DNA from: CAIWXH01 sp964555675
Lineage (GTDB): Bacteria; Chloroflexota; Chloroflexia; Chloroflexales; Chloroflexaceae
Direction: 5' to 3'
Length of the DNA stretch: 14,580 bases
Assembly (NCBI GenBank): GCA_964555675.1
Contig: CAZKTU010000168.1
Location: 1 to 14,580, forward strand
Below the pieces are notes generated by a model, which did not search any database, was not told where the DNA came from, and saw nothing but the letters and a program-made list of their open reading frames with translations. Below are positions 6,298-13,798 of this stretch, in pieces. The stretch's first letter is position 1; each line of letters opens with the position of its first letter. The position numbers and the translations under genes are program-made.

Positions 6298-7188
6298 ATG
6301 GACACCAAGTCGATCCTCCCCCAGACCGTACTGAACTTGCTCGCCGCCGCCCTCCCGGGCGCCCCTGTGACCGAGGTCACGCCCACGGTGGGCGGCTTCT
6401 CGAACCTGAGCGTGGCGGCCCGTATCGGCGCCGAGCGCTGTGTGATCAAGGCGGCCGCCCTGCCCGCCAAGCGCGAAGATCTGCGCCGCGAGGCCATGGT
6501 CCTCGGCCTGCTGCGCGGGCAGCGCCTCGCTGCGCCAACGCCCCTGGCCTTCGCCGAGGGCGACGGCTGGGCGGTGCTGGTCACCCGCCGGCGGCCGGGC
6601 CGGCCCGGCCTGAGCCTGTACTCCCGCCCGCCCGAGGAGCTCGCGCCCGCCTGCGTGGCCCTGGGCCGAGCCCTGGCCCGTCTGCACGCCACGCCGCTGC
6701 CGGCCCACGCCAGCCTGGTGATCGCCCCGCGGGCGGCCAAGCTCGCCGCCACCCTCGCCGAGCTGCCTCTGCCCACCGAGCTGCGCGCGCCCCTGGGCGA
6801 GGCCCTGGCCCACCCCGCCTGGCGCTCGAGCCGGCCCTGCCTCGTCCACGGCGACGCCGGCCTGCACAATGTGCTCTGGGGCGCGCGCGGGCTGACCCTG
6901 CTCGACTGGGAGCTGGCGGGCCTGGGCGACCCGCGCCTCGATCTGGCCTGGGTGGCCTGGACCATGCGCTTTCGCGGGCTGCCCCCGGCCCTGTGGGAGG
7001 CTTTGCTGGCGGGCTACGGGCCCGCGCGGGCGGCCGAGCTCGGGCTCGCGGACGAGGTCTTCAGGGCCCTCGCCCTGGGGCAGATAGCCCTGCTCCTCGC
7101 TCGCGCAGCGGGCCAACCCGCGGCCTGGGAAGAGTGGCTGCGCCGAGCGCGAAGCACCCTTCAGCTGAACCAGATTGCGCCGGGGTAG
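6298..7188 (+). CDS. APH/choline-kinase-family phosphotransferase
   Basis: This is a 296-residue protein with the aminoglycoside phosphotransferase (protein-kinase-like) fold. Visible elements are the nucleotide-loop area GGFSNLSV (32-39), a candidate ATP-binding lysine in CVIK (Lys51), the catalytic loop LVHGDAGLHNVLW (182-194, with Asp186 as base and Asn191), and the metal-binding DWE (Asp203) followed by GDPRLDLAWVAW. Such enzymes transfer phosphate from ATP to a small hydroxylated molecule such as choline, ethanolamine, a sugar, homoserine or an antibiotic; the substrate cannot be read from the sequence. Its setting gives no hint of resistance, since no other resistance or mobile genes are near. 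The ATG at 6298 is the first in frame and probably leaderless. Its last 28 bp overlap the 3' end of the opposing DoxX-like gene. Confidence 0.85.
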   Translation: MDTKSILPQTVLNLLAAALPGAPVTEVTPTVGGFSNLSVAARIGAERCVIKAAALPAKREDLRREAMVLGLLRGQRLAAPTPLAFAEGDGWAVLVTRRRPGRPGLSLYSRPPEELAPACVALGRALARLHATPLPAHASLVIAPRAAKLAATLAELPLPTELRAPLGEALAHPAWRSSRPCLVHGDAGLHNVLWGARGLTLLDWELAGLGDPRLDLAWVAWTMRFRGLPPALWEALLAGYGPARAAELGLADEVFRALALGQIALLLARAAGQPAAWEEWLRRARSTLQLNQIAPG

Positions 7189-7619
7189 CGGGCGTGGAGC
7201 CGCCCGTCGAGGCCGAACCAGTGGCCCGATGGCGTCGCCAGCAGCAGCAGCGAGGCCGCGAAGAAGGGCGGCATGCTCAGGTTGTAGTACGACCCGGCGG
7301 TGATGTTGGTCAGCAGAAAGAGGGCCAGGGCCGCGTTGGGGCGCACCATCAGGCCCAGCAGCATGCCGAGGGCCACACAGACCTGCCCCAGGGTGAGCAC
7401 CCAGGCCACGGGCCGATACCACGGGATGGCGAATGTGCGCAGATAGAGCGCCGAGAAGCTTTCGGGGTCGATCTCGGCCAGACGCCGTACGAAGTGGTCG
7501 CGCATGACCGGGCTGCTCAGCCACCCCCGCGTCGTCTTGTGGTAGGCCCCATAGAGAAAGAAGGCCCCGAACCCATAGCGCAGCGCCAGCACGCCGCCAC
7601 GCATCAGCCTGGTACTCAC
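7161..7619 (-). CDS. DoxX-like small membrane protein
   Basis: A 152-residue integral membrane protein with four likely membrane helices (about 8-25, 68-90, 94-111 and 114-130) and a soluble loop at about 28-66. The N-terminal pattern LRYGFGAFFLYGAYHK and the helices VLTLGQVCVALGMLLGL and ALALFLLTNI fit the DoxX/DoxD-like superfamily. In some members this is a subunit of thiosulfate:quinone oxidoreductase, but in most the function is unknown. The start is GTG at 7619, chosen because AAAGGAGG (7625-7632 on the minus strand) lies 5 nt upstream, the strongest ribosome site in the window. It sits 15 nt after the methyltransferase stop, so the two are co-transcribed. Its C-terminus is encoded opposite the end of the APH-fold gene. 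Confidence 0.75.
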   Translation of the reverse strand: MSTRLMRGGVLALRYGFGAFFLYGAYHKTTRGWLSSPVMRDHFVRRLAEIDPESFSALYLRTFAIPWYRPVAWVLTLGQVCVALGMLLGLMVRPNAALALFLLTNITAGSYYNLSMPPFFAASLLLLATPSGHWFGLDGRLHARYPGAIWFS

Positions 7620-7634
7620 CCGCCCCTCCTTTGC

Positions 7635-8492
7635 TCATGCTTTGCGCCCAAGATAGACACACAGATCCGGGTGGATATCGCTCGGGTCATCGCTGAGGGC
7701 CGGCAGCGCCAAGATTGCGCCGAGGCCCACGGTGCGCAGCAGGGCGCGGTACTCCTCGTCGAAGTAGGCCTGCCGGCTATGGACATAGCTCGTCAGCCCT
7801 GCGCTCTCCAGGTCCAGCACATAGTAACGGAAGGTGCGGGCCCTGTGGCTCTCGTCCCACCAGTTCTCTTCGAGCGTGAGGTGCGGCCCGGGCGCGAACA
7901 GGCCGCCCGCCGAGACCCGCCACGCGCTCCGCTCGATCCCGCCGTGATGCACACCCGCGAAGTGGTGGGGCTCGATCAGCAGGGCGCCGCCGGGGGCCAG
8001 GGCCGCAGCGGCGCGCTGCAGCACGGTGAGGGCGTCGGCCGGGCGCAGGCTATTCAGCTCGCCGAAGATGAACATCGCCAGATCGTAGCCCTCGCCCAGG
8101 CCGACCGAGCGGGCGTCGCCCAGCACATAGTCGGCCGCCAGGGCCTCGCTCGCAGCCTGCGCGCGGGCGTAGGCGATTGCGGCGGGGCTGATGTCGACGC
8201 CGCGACACTGGTGGCCCAGACGGGCGAGGCGCGTCGTATAGAGCCCGGGGCCGCAGCCGAGGTCGAGCACCCGCCCGGGGCGACCCCCGAGGACGAAGCG
8301 GTCGATCCAGGCGACGTGGCGCTCGATGGCCGCCACGCGGCGACTGGCCGCATCGTGGCTCTGCGAGAGATGCTCGGCCAGCATGCGCTCGCTGAAGGCC
8401 GGCTCGTGCCACGGAAGATTCTCGGCCTCGCTCCAGGGATAGGGGCGGGGAGTTCGCCGCAGCAGGGCATCGACGACTACAGCAGTGTCCAT
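7635..8492 (-). CDS. Class I SAM-dependent methyltransferase
   Basis: A 285-residue Rossmann-fold methyltransferase. Motif I is VLDLGCGPGLYTTRL (75-89), the acidic residue at the end of strand 2 is Asp100 (CRGVDISPAAIAYA), motif II/III is GDARSVGLGEGYDLAM (125-140), and the post-motif strand is LAPGGALLIEPH (165-176). The C-terminal half has a beta-rich segment (HLTLEENWWDE, RTFRYYVLD) typical of the small-molecule methyltransferase group; the substrate is unknown. GGAG lies 5 nt before the ATG at 8492. It is the first gene of a two-gene unit with the DoxX-like gene. Upstream on the minus strand, TACTAT (8534-8529) is a possible -10, without a recognisable -35. Confidence 0.87.
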   Translation of the reverse strand: MDTAVVVDALLRRTPRPYPWSEAENLPWHEPAFSERMLAEHLSQSHDAASRRVAAIERHVAWIDRFVLGGRPGRVLDLGCGPGLYTTRLARLGHQCRGVDISPAAIAYARAQAASEALAADYVLGDARSVGLGEGYDLAMFIFGELNSLRPADALTVLQRAAAALAPGGALLIEPHHFAGVHHGGIERSAWRVSAGGLFAPGPHLTLEENWWDESHRARTFRYYVLDLESAGLTSYVHSRQAYFDEEYRALLRTVGLGAILALPALSDDPSDIHPDLCVYLGRKA

Positions 8493-8592
8493 TGGGGCTC
8501 CAACAGCATTGTGGCGAGCGCTGCGGGTATAGTAGCGGCCTCACCCCGCCGCGCGGGAGAAGAAACCCTTACACTACGGGGCGATCCCAACA

Positions 8593-8655
8593 CTGCGAGC
8601 GGCTGTGGTATGCCAAGCTCGCTATAATAGTATGAAACATTGCCCTGCGAGCGGC
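8593..8655 (+). repeat. 11-bp direct repeat flanking the diguanylate cyclase promoter
   Basis: CTGCGAGCGGC occurs exactly at 8593-8603 and 8645-8655, 52 bp apart, on either side of the TATAAT at 8623-8628. The first copy overlaps where the -35 box would be and the second lies in the leader, about 10-20 nt after the expected transcript start. Similar GC-rich words (GCGAGCGGCT) occur inside nearby genes, so chance is a real possibility. Two half-sites for a regulator, or a looped operator, is the alternative. Confidence 0.3.
8623..8628 (+). promoter_or_regulatory. TATAAT -10 element upstream of the diguanylate cyclase gene
   Basis: A perfect TATAAT sits in an otherwise GC-rich intergenic region (8493-8688), 60 nt before the chosen ATG. 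No TTGACA-like box is found 16-18 nt upstream (the area reads CGGCTGTGG), so an activator may be needed. The predicted leader of about 54 nt contains a possible 6-bp stem, AGCGGC (8650-8655) with GCCGCT (8671-8676), just before the ribosome site AAGGAA (8678-8683). Confidence 0.5.
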
Positions 8656-8688
8656 GCCGGCCGGGGGCCAGCCGCTGAAGGAAACGGC

Positions 8689-10233
8689 ATGAGCAGCCAG
8701 GAGGCCTCCACCAGTCGCGGCGATCTGCTGGTGGTCGACGACACCCCGGCCAATTTGCGCCTGCTGGCCCAGGTGCTGCAGGAAGCCGGCTACAGGGTGC
8801 GAGCCGTCACCACAGGCTTCCGCGCCCTGACCGCGGCGCGTCAGGACCCGCCGGACCTGGTGCTGCTCGACCTACGCCTGCCCGACATCGACGGGGTCGC
8901 CGTCTGCGCCGAGCTCAAGGCCTACCCGCGCACAGCGCAGGTGCCGGTGATCTTCATCAGCGCCTTCGACGAGCCCGAAGCCAAGGTGACCGCCTTCGCG
9001 GCGGGCGGGGTCGACTATGTCGTCAAGCCGATCAACGCCGACGAAGTCCTGGCCCGCGTCGCCACTCACCTGGCCCTGCGCGACCTGAACCGGCAGCTGC
9101 AGGCGGCCAACAGCTCGATGCAGGATCAGCTGGCCGAACTGGCCCAGACCAACCAGGATCTGCAGCGCCAGATCGCCCTCAGGCAGGCCGCCGAGGAGGC
9201 CAACGCGCACCTGCTCGAGCTCGAGCGGCAGCGGGCGGGGCGCCTCGACGCCCTGCGCGACGCAATGACCGCCATCGCCGGGGCCCTGGATCTGCCGAGC
9301 GTGCGCGAGGCCGTGCTGGCACGGGCAAGCCTGCTGCTCGGGGCGAACTGGGGCGCCCTGGCCCAGCCCATGCCGCCGGGCGAGCGGCTGCGCATCGCGG
9401 CCCTCCATGGGCTGCCGCAGGGTCTGATGGGCATGGCCGTGCCGATGGGCACAGGCCTGATCGGCGAGGCGGCCGCCACCAGGCATATCGTCAGCGGTCG
9501 CCGGCCCTTCTCGCCGCTGCTGCGCGCGGGCACGGCCCTGGCGGCGCCCCTCGTCGCGGGCGAGCGGCTCGAGGGCGTGATCGTGATCGCCAACCCCGAC
9601 GATGCGGGCCCGTTCAACAGCGAGGACGAGCAGCTGCTCGACCTCTTCGCCAGACAGGCCGCGATCGCCGTGCAGAACGCGCGCCTCTTCGAGGAGGTCC
9701 GCCATTTGGCCCGCACCGACCCCCTGACCGGCCTCTACAACCGTCGCCACTTCTTCGAGCTCGCCCAGCGCGAGCTCGAGCGTGTGCGGCGCGCCCAGAG
9801 CTCGCTCGCCGTCATCCTGCTCGACATTGACCACTTCAAACAGGTGAACGACAGCTTCGGCCACCAGGCCGGCGACAAGGCCCTCAGGGCTGTGGCCGAT
9901 TTGCTACGCGAGGGTCTGCGGGCCGCCGACGTGAGCGCGCGCTTCGGCGGCGAAGAGCTGATGGTCTTGCTGCCCGACACCAACCTGAGCCGGGCCTCGG
10001 CTGTGGCCGAGCGCCTGCGCCGCGCCGTCGGCCGGCTGGGGCTCAGCACCGAGCGGGGGCCGATGCACCTGAGCGCCAGCTTCGGCGTCGCCGCCATCGA
10101 GGGCGAGCAGCTTGCCATCAGCCTCGACCTGCTCCTCGCCCGCGCCGATGAGGCGTGCTACGCTGCCAAGCGGTGCGGCCGAGACCGGGTGGTCTCATGG
10201 GCCGAGAGCGCAGCAGCCCCTGCCAATGACTAG
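8689..10233 (+). CDS. Response-regulator diguanylate cyclase (REC-GAF-GGDEF)
   Basis: This 514-residue cytoplasmic enzyme should make cyclic di-GMP from two GTP. The receiver (about 10-128) is intact, with Asp17, Asp18, Asp61 (LVLLDLRLP), Ser91 and Lys113. A Gln/Leu/Glu-rich helix, probably coiled coil, spans about 128-190. A GAF domain lies at about 190-335. The GGDEF domain (340-505) has DPLTGLYNRR, DIDHFKQVND, the active-site signature GGEEL (420-424) and an inhibitory-site RxxD (Arg411-Asp414) five residues before it, so product inhibition is expected. The ATG at 8689 was chosen over the in-frame GTG at 8605 because AAGGAA lies 5 nt before it, the receiver begins right after it, and the longer version would overlap the TATAAT. 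The last 8 nt overlap the next gene, which encodes a hybrid kinase: its likely regulator or partner. Confidence 0.93.
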   Translation: MSSQEASTSRGDLLVVDDTPANLRLLAQVLQEAGYRVRAVTTGFRALTAARQDPPDLVLLDLRLPDIDGVAVCAELKAYPRTAQVPVIFISAFDEPEAKVTAFAAGGVDYVVKPINADEVLARVATHLALRDLNRQLQAANSSMQDQLAELAQTNQDLQRQIALRQAAEEANAHLLELERQRAGRLDALRDAMTAIAGALDLPSVREAVLARASLLLGANWGALAQPMPPGERLRIAALHGLPQGLMGMAVPMGTGLIGEAAATRHIVSGRRPFSPLLRAGTALAAPLVAGERLEGVIVIANPDDAGPFNSEDEQLLDLFARQAAIAVQNARLFEEVRHLARTDPLTGLYNRRHFFELAQRELERVRRAQSSLAVILLDIDHFKQVNDSFGHQAGDKALRAVADLLREGLRAADVSARFGGEELMVLLPDTNLSRASAVAERLRRAVGRLGLSTERGPMHLSASFGVAAIEGEQLAISLDLLLARADEACYAAKRCGRDRVVSWAESAAAPAND

Positions 10234-13200
10234 CTCCAGCGTCGATCACCGCTTCAGCGTGCTCTGCGCCGAGGCCGAGGCCGCCCGCATGGCCGGCGAT
10301 CTTCCGGCGGCGGCATTCGCCTACGCTATCGCCATCGCCATGCTCCCCCCCGAAGGCGCCGAGACTCAGCTCTACGAGCTGCGCCTGGCCCGCGCCGCCT
10401 GCCTGCACAGTGCAGGCGACTACGGGGCCGAGGCCGAAGAGCTGGCCCAGCTGGACATCCTGGTCGCCAAGCTGCAGAACGCCTCGCACCACGTGACCGT
10501 GGCCCTGCGCCGCGCCACCCTGCTGACGGTCAACGGCGACCCCGCCGCGGCCCAACTGCTCGCCGCCACGGCCCTGGCCGAGGCGTGGGCCATCGGCGAC
10601 CCCGGCCTCGAGGCGGCGAGCCTGCTGGCGATGGCCGAGGCCGCCTACTACCTGAACGACTTTAGCTCGACGTGCGCGCGGGCCGAGAAGTCCCTGGCGG
10701 CCTTCTCGAGCCTGGGCGACAGGCGCGGCGAGGCCCACGCTCGGCGCATCCTGGGGCTGGCCCTGCTGGGCCTGGGCGGCGACGCCCTGGGGCAGCTGCG
10801 CGCGGCCCTCGACCTCAGCCGGGCCATCGGCGACCGCGCCGGCGAAGCACTGACGCTCAACGCGATCGGCATCGGCACGACAGACCGGGCCGAGGCGCGC
10901 TCGGTCTACATCCAGGGCCTGGCCATCGCCGAGAGCTCGGGCGACCGCGAGAGCGAAGCCATGCTCGCCAACAACCTGGGCACCGTCTACCTCTCGCTGG
11001 GGCTCTACGGCCAGGCGCGGGCCTTCGCCGGTCGGGCGGTGCGCCTGGCCCGGGCCCTGGGCGCCCGCGACATGCTCGCCGCCTTTCTCGAGAGCCTGGG
11101 GCGAGCCTACGGCGGGCTCGGGCAGCTCGAGCACGCCCGCGTGGCTCTGCGCGAGGCCTACAGCCTGGCCGAGTCGATCGGCAGCCGCGGCACAGCGGCG
11201 ATCACGCTGATCTGCCTGGCCCGCGCCGCCATCGCCGAGGGGCGTCTCGACGAGGCCGCCGCCGACCTCGATACAGCCAGCGCCCTCTGCGCCGCCACCA
11301 GGGCCTACGCCGATCAGGCCGCAGCCCTGGCCTGGCGCTCGGCCGTCTACCTGCTCGCGGGCGATATCGCCCAAGCCTGTGCGACCTCGGCCCGCGCCGT
11401 CGAGCTGCTCGAGGCGGGCCCCGGGGGCGAGTTCCCGGCCCAGGAGGTCTGGTGGCAGCGCTACCAGGCTCTGAGCGCCACGGAAGGCGTCTCGCCCAAC
11501 GCCGTCGCCACAGGCGAGTACGGCGGCTGCAACACCTCCTACATCCGCGACAGCCGCGATACCCATCACAGCCTCGAGGCCCTGGACGCCCTGGCCCGGG
11601 CGCGCGACAGCATGTTCGCCGCAATCGCCACACTCAGCGACAGCGGCCTGCGCCGCAGCTACCTCGGCCGCGTCGGCATCAACCGGTCGATCGTCGAGGC
11701 CCTGGCCTCGGCCGATGGGGGCCTCGAGCAGCCCACACCCCCGCCGGTCAGCCATGTGAGCCTGCAGGACCAGCTGACGCGCCTGCTTAACGTGACCGCG
11801 CGCCTGAACGACCTGCGCGACGTGGCGGCCCTGCGCGAGATCTTCCTCGACGAGCTGATCGAGCTGTGCGGCGCCGAGCGCCTGCTGCTGCTGCTTGGCC
11901 CCAGCCTCGAGGCCCCCGAGTCGATGATCGGGCGCGGCATCCAGCCCGGCGAGCTCGCGCCCCTGCGCCTGGCGGTCATGCCTATGCTGCGCGAGGCCCT
12001 GCGCCGCCGGCGGGCCCTGACCTACGACGACCCGGGCGATCCCCAGAGCCACGAGCCGCCGGCCCTGCGGCCTCGCTCGACGATCGCCGTGCCCCTGATC
12101 AGCGGGGCGCGCACGGTGGGCGCGTTCTACGCCGACGTGCGCTCGTGCTTCGGCCCGTTCGGCGCCGGCGACCTCGACCTGATCGGCCTGCTCGCCGCCC
12201 AGGCGGCCACGGCCCTCGAGAACGCCCGGCTCTACGCCCAGACCCTGCGGGCCAAGGAGGAGCTGGAGCGCCAGGTGGCCGAGCGCACCGCCGATCTGCG
12301 CTCGGTCAATATCGCTTTGGCCGAGCGCGCCGCCGAGGCCCAGGCGGCCTACGCCACAGCCGAGGCGGCCTCGGCCGCCAAGAGCGCCTTCCTCGCCAAT
12401 GTCAGCCACGAGCTGCGCACCCCGCTCAACGCGGTGATCGGCTTCACCCAGGTGCTCCAGCGCGACCAGGGCCTCAGCGAGCGCCAGCGCGAACTGCTGG
12501 GGATCATCGGGCGCAGCGGCGACCACCTGCTGGGTCTGATCAACGATGTGCTCGAGCTCTCGAAGATCGAGGCGGGCCGGCTCAGGATCAGCCCGGCGCC
12601 CTTCGACCTCTACAGCACCCTCTGCGACCTCGACGGGCTGTTCCGCCTGCGGGCCGACGTCAGGCAGCTCGACTTCGCCGTGCGCATCGGCCCCGCCGTG
12701 CCGCGCTATGTGATCGGCGACGAGGGGCGCCTGCGCCAGGTGCTCTTCAACCTGATCGGCAACGCGCTCAAGTTCACCCACAGCGGCGAGATCTGCGTCG
12801 AGGCCACCGCCATGCCCGAGGGCGCCCGCACGCGGGTGCGGGTCGCCGTCGCCGACACCGGCGAGGGCATCGGCCCGGACGAGCTCGAGCTGCTCTTCAA
12901 GCCATTCATGCAGACCGAGAGCGGGCGGCGCCTCCAGGACGGGACGGGCCTGGGCCTGGCCCTGAGCCGGCAGCTCGCCCGCCTGATGGGCGGCGACATT
13001 ACCGTCACCAGCACCCTAGGCGAGGGCTCGACCTTTGTCGTAGAGATTCTGCTCGACCCCGCCGCGGCGCCGCTCGAGCCGACCCAGATGCGCAAAGTGG
13101 TCGGTCTGGTGACGGCCGGGCGGCGCTACAGGGCGCTGGTGGCCGACGAGCACTGGCAGACCCGCCGGCTGCTGGCCGAGTGGCTGCAAGAGGCCGGGGT

Positions 13201-13723
13201 CGAGGTGCGCGAGGCGGCCGACGGGGCCCAGGCCCTCGATCTCTGCCTCACCTGGCGCCCCCACCTCGCACTGCTCGACATGCAGCTGCCGGTGATCGAC
13301 GGCCTCGAGGCGGCGCGGCAGATCAAGGAGAGCCCAGGCGGCCGCTCGACGGTGATCCTCGCCATGGACAGCGCCGACAGCATGCCACCCCCCGGCTCGC
13401 CCTGCTACGACGAGCTGCTGCCCCGCCCCGTGCGCCACGACCAGCTGCTCACCAGCGTCGCCCAGCACATGGGGCTGGATCTGCGCTTCGCCGAAGCGCT
13501 CCCGAGCTCGCCGCTCGAGCCCCTGAGCCGGGCCGACCTCGACGCGCTGCCCGAGAACCTGCGCTCGCAGCTGGCCCTGGCGGCGGCCAGCAGCGACCCG
13601 GCCCTCGTCGCAGCCGCCGTGGCCCGCATCGAGACGGGTTGGCCCACCCTCGGCGAGCGCCTGAGCGCCCTCGCCGACGAGTTTCAGTTCGAGGCGATCG
13701 AGCTCCTGGCGGCCAGCGGGTGA
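10226..13723 (+). CDS. TPR-GAF hybrid histidine kinase (TPR-GAF-HisKA-HATPase-REC)
   Basis: This is a 1165-residue cytoplasmic kinase with no membrane segment. About residues 10-395 are helical repeats with a clear 40-residue period (LGTVYLSLGLYGQA at 251, LGRAYGGLGQLEHA at 291, LARAAIAEGRLDEA at 331), i.e. TPR units that probably bind a protein or peptide. A linker (400-510) leads to a GAF domain (about 515-670) and a coiled coil (670-715). HisKA has LANVSHELRTP with His728. HATPase_c has FNLIGNALKF (841-850), DTGEGIG (877-883) and DGTGLGLALS (905-914). The receiver (966-1085) keeps Asp1018 (ALLDMQLP), but Arg1067 stands in the Lys position. A helical tail (1095-1165) lacks an HPt histidine motif. 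The ATG at 10226 begins inside the last codons of the cyclase gene (ATGACTAG), a coupling overlap. An in-frame upstream ATG at 10112 would overlap the cyclase by 122 nt and add a non-conserved-looking Pro/Ala/Ser-rich head. Confidence 0.92.
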   Translation: MTSSSVDHRFSVLCAEAEAARMAGDLPAAAFAYAIAIAMLPPEGAETQLYELRLARAACLHSAGDYGAEAEELAQLDILVAKLQNASHHVTVALRRATLLTVNGDPAAAQLLAATALAEAWAIGDPGLEAASLLAMAEAAYYLNDFSSTCARAEKSLAAFSSLGDRRGEAHARRILGLALLGLGGDALGQLRAALDLSRAIGDRAGEALTLNAIGIGTTDRAEARSVYIQGLAIAESSGDRESEAMLANNLGTVYLSLGLYGQARAFAGRAVRLARALGARDMLAAFLESLGRAYGGLGQLEHARVALREAYSLAESIGSRGTAAITLICLARAAIAEGRLDEAAADLDTASALCAATRAYADQAAALAWRSAVYLLAGDIAQACATSARAVELLEAGPGGEFPAQEVWWQRYQALSATEGVSPNAVATGEYGGCNTSYIRDSRDTHHSLEALDALARARDSMFAAIATLSDSGLRRSYLGRVGINRSIVEALASADGGLEQPTPPPVSHVSLQDQLTRLLNVTARLNDLRDVAALREIFLDELIELCGAERLLLLLGPSLEAPESMIGRGIQPGELAPLRLAVMPMLREALRRRRALTYDDPGDPQSHEPPALRPRSTIAVPLISGARTVGAFYADVRSCFGPFGAGDLDLIGLLAAQAATALENARLYAQTLRAKEELERQVAERTADLRSVNIALAERAAEAQAAYATAEAASAAKSAFLANVSHELRTPLNAVIGFTQVLQRDQGLSERQRELLGIIGRSGDHLLGLINDVLELSKIEAGRLRISPAPFDLYSTLCDLDGLFRLRADVRQLDFAVRIGPAVPRYVIGDEGRLRQVLFNLIGNALKFTHSGEICVEATAMPEGARTRVRVAVADTGEGIGPDELELLFKPFMQTESGRRLQDGTGLGLALSRQLARLMGGDITVTSTLGEGSTFVVEILLDPAAAPLEPTQMRKVVGLVTAGRRYRALVADEHWQTRRLLAEWLQEAGVEVREAADGAQALDLCLTWRPHLALLDMQLPVIDGLEAARQIKESPGGRSTVILAMDSADSMPPPGSPCYDELLPRPVRHDQLLTSVAQHMGLDLRFAEALPSSPLEPLSRADLDALPENLRSQLALAAASSDPALVAAAVARIETGWPTLGERLSALADEFQFEAIELLAASG

Positions 13724-13728
13724 GCGGA

Positions 13729-13757
13729 TTGCGGAATTGTGGTTTTCGATTTACGAT
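13729..13757 (+). promoter_or_regulatory. Candidate promoter for the alpha/beta hydrolase gene
   Basis: In the 75-nt gap after the TPR kinase, TTGCGG (13729-13734) and TACGAT (13752-13757) are spaced by 17 nt. They sit in a locally AT-rich patch (GGTTTTCGATTTACGAT) that stands out from its GC-rich surroundings. The transcript would start about 35 nt before the ATG at 13799. The match is partial in both boxes. No terminator hairpin was seen for the upstream gene, so read-through is also possible. Confidence 0.4.
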
Positions 13758-13798
13758 CGCCGCGTATCCGCCGCCCGCCGCTTGCCCTGGTGAAGACA

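Noticed and set aside
5085..8627. 1180-codon plus-strand open frame
   Set aside because: It runs antisense to the PPK2-type gene, out of frame through the APH-fold gene, then antisense to the DoxX-like and methyltransferase genes. One frame crossing four recognised genes is a composition artefact.
8605..8688. Upstream GTG start extending the diguanylate cyclase by 28 residues
   Set aside because: The extension overlaps the TATAAT and has no ribosome site, while the ATG at 8689 has AAGGAA at good spacing directly before the receiver.
10112..10225. Upstream ATG start for the TPR kinase
   Set aside because: It would overlap the GGDEF domain coding sequence by more than 100 nt and add a low-complexity head. 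The ATG at 10226 gives a standard coupling overlap.
10118..12781. 887-codon minus-strand open frame opposite the TPR kinase
   Set aside because: It is a shadow of the TPR-GAF kinase. The sense frame has a periodic TPR pattern and catalytic motifs, while the antisense product is Gly, Gln, Ala and Arg-rich without motifs.
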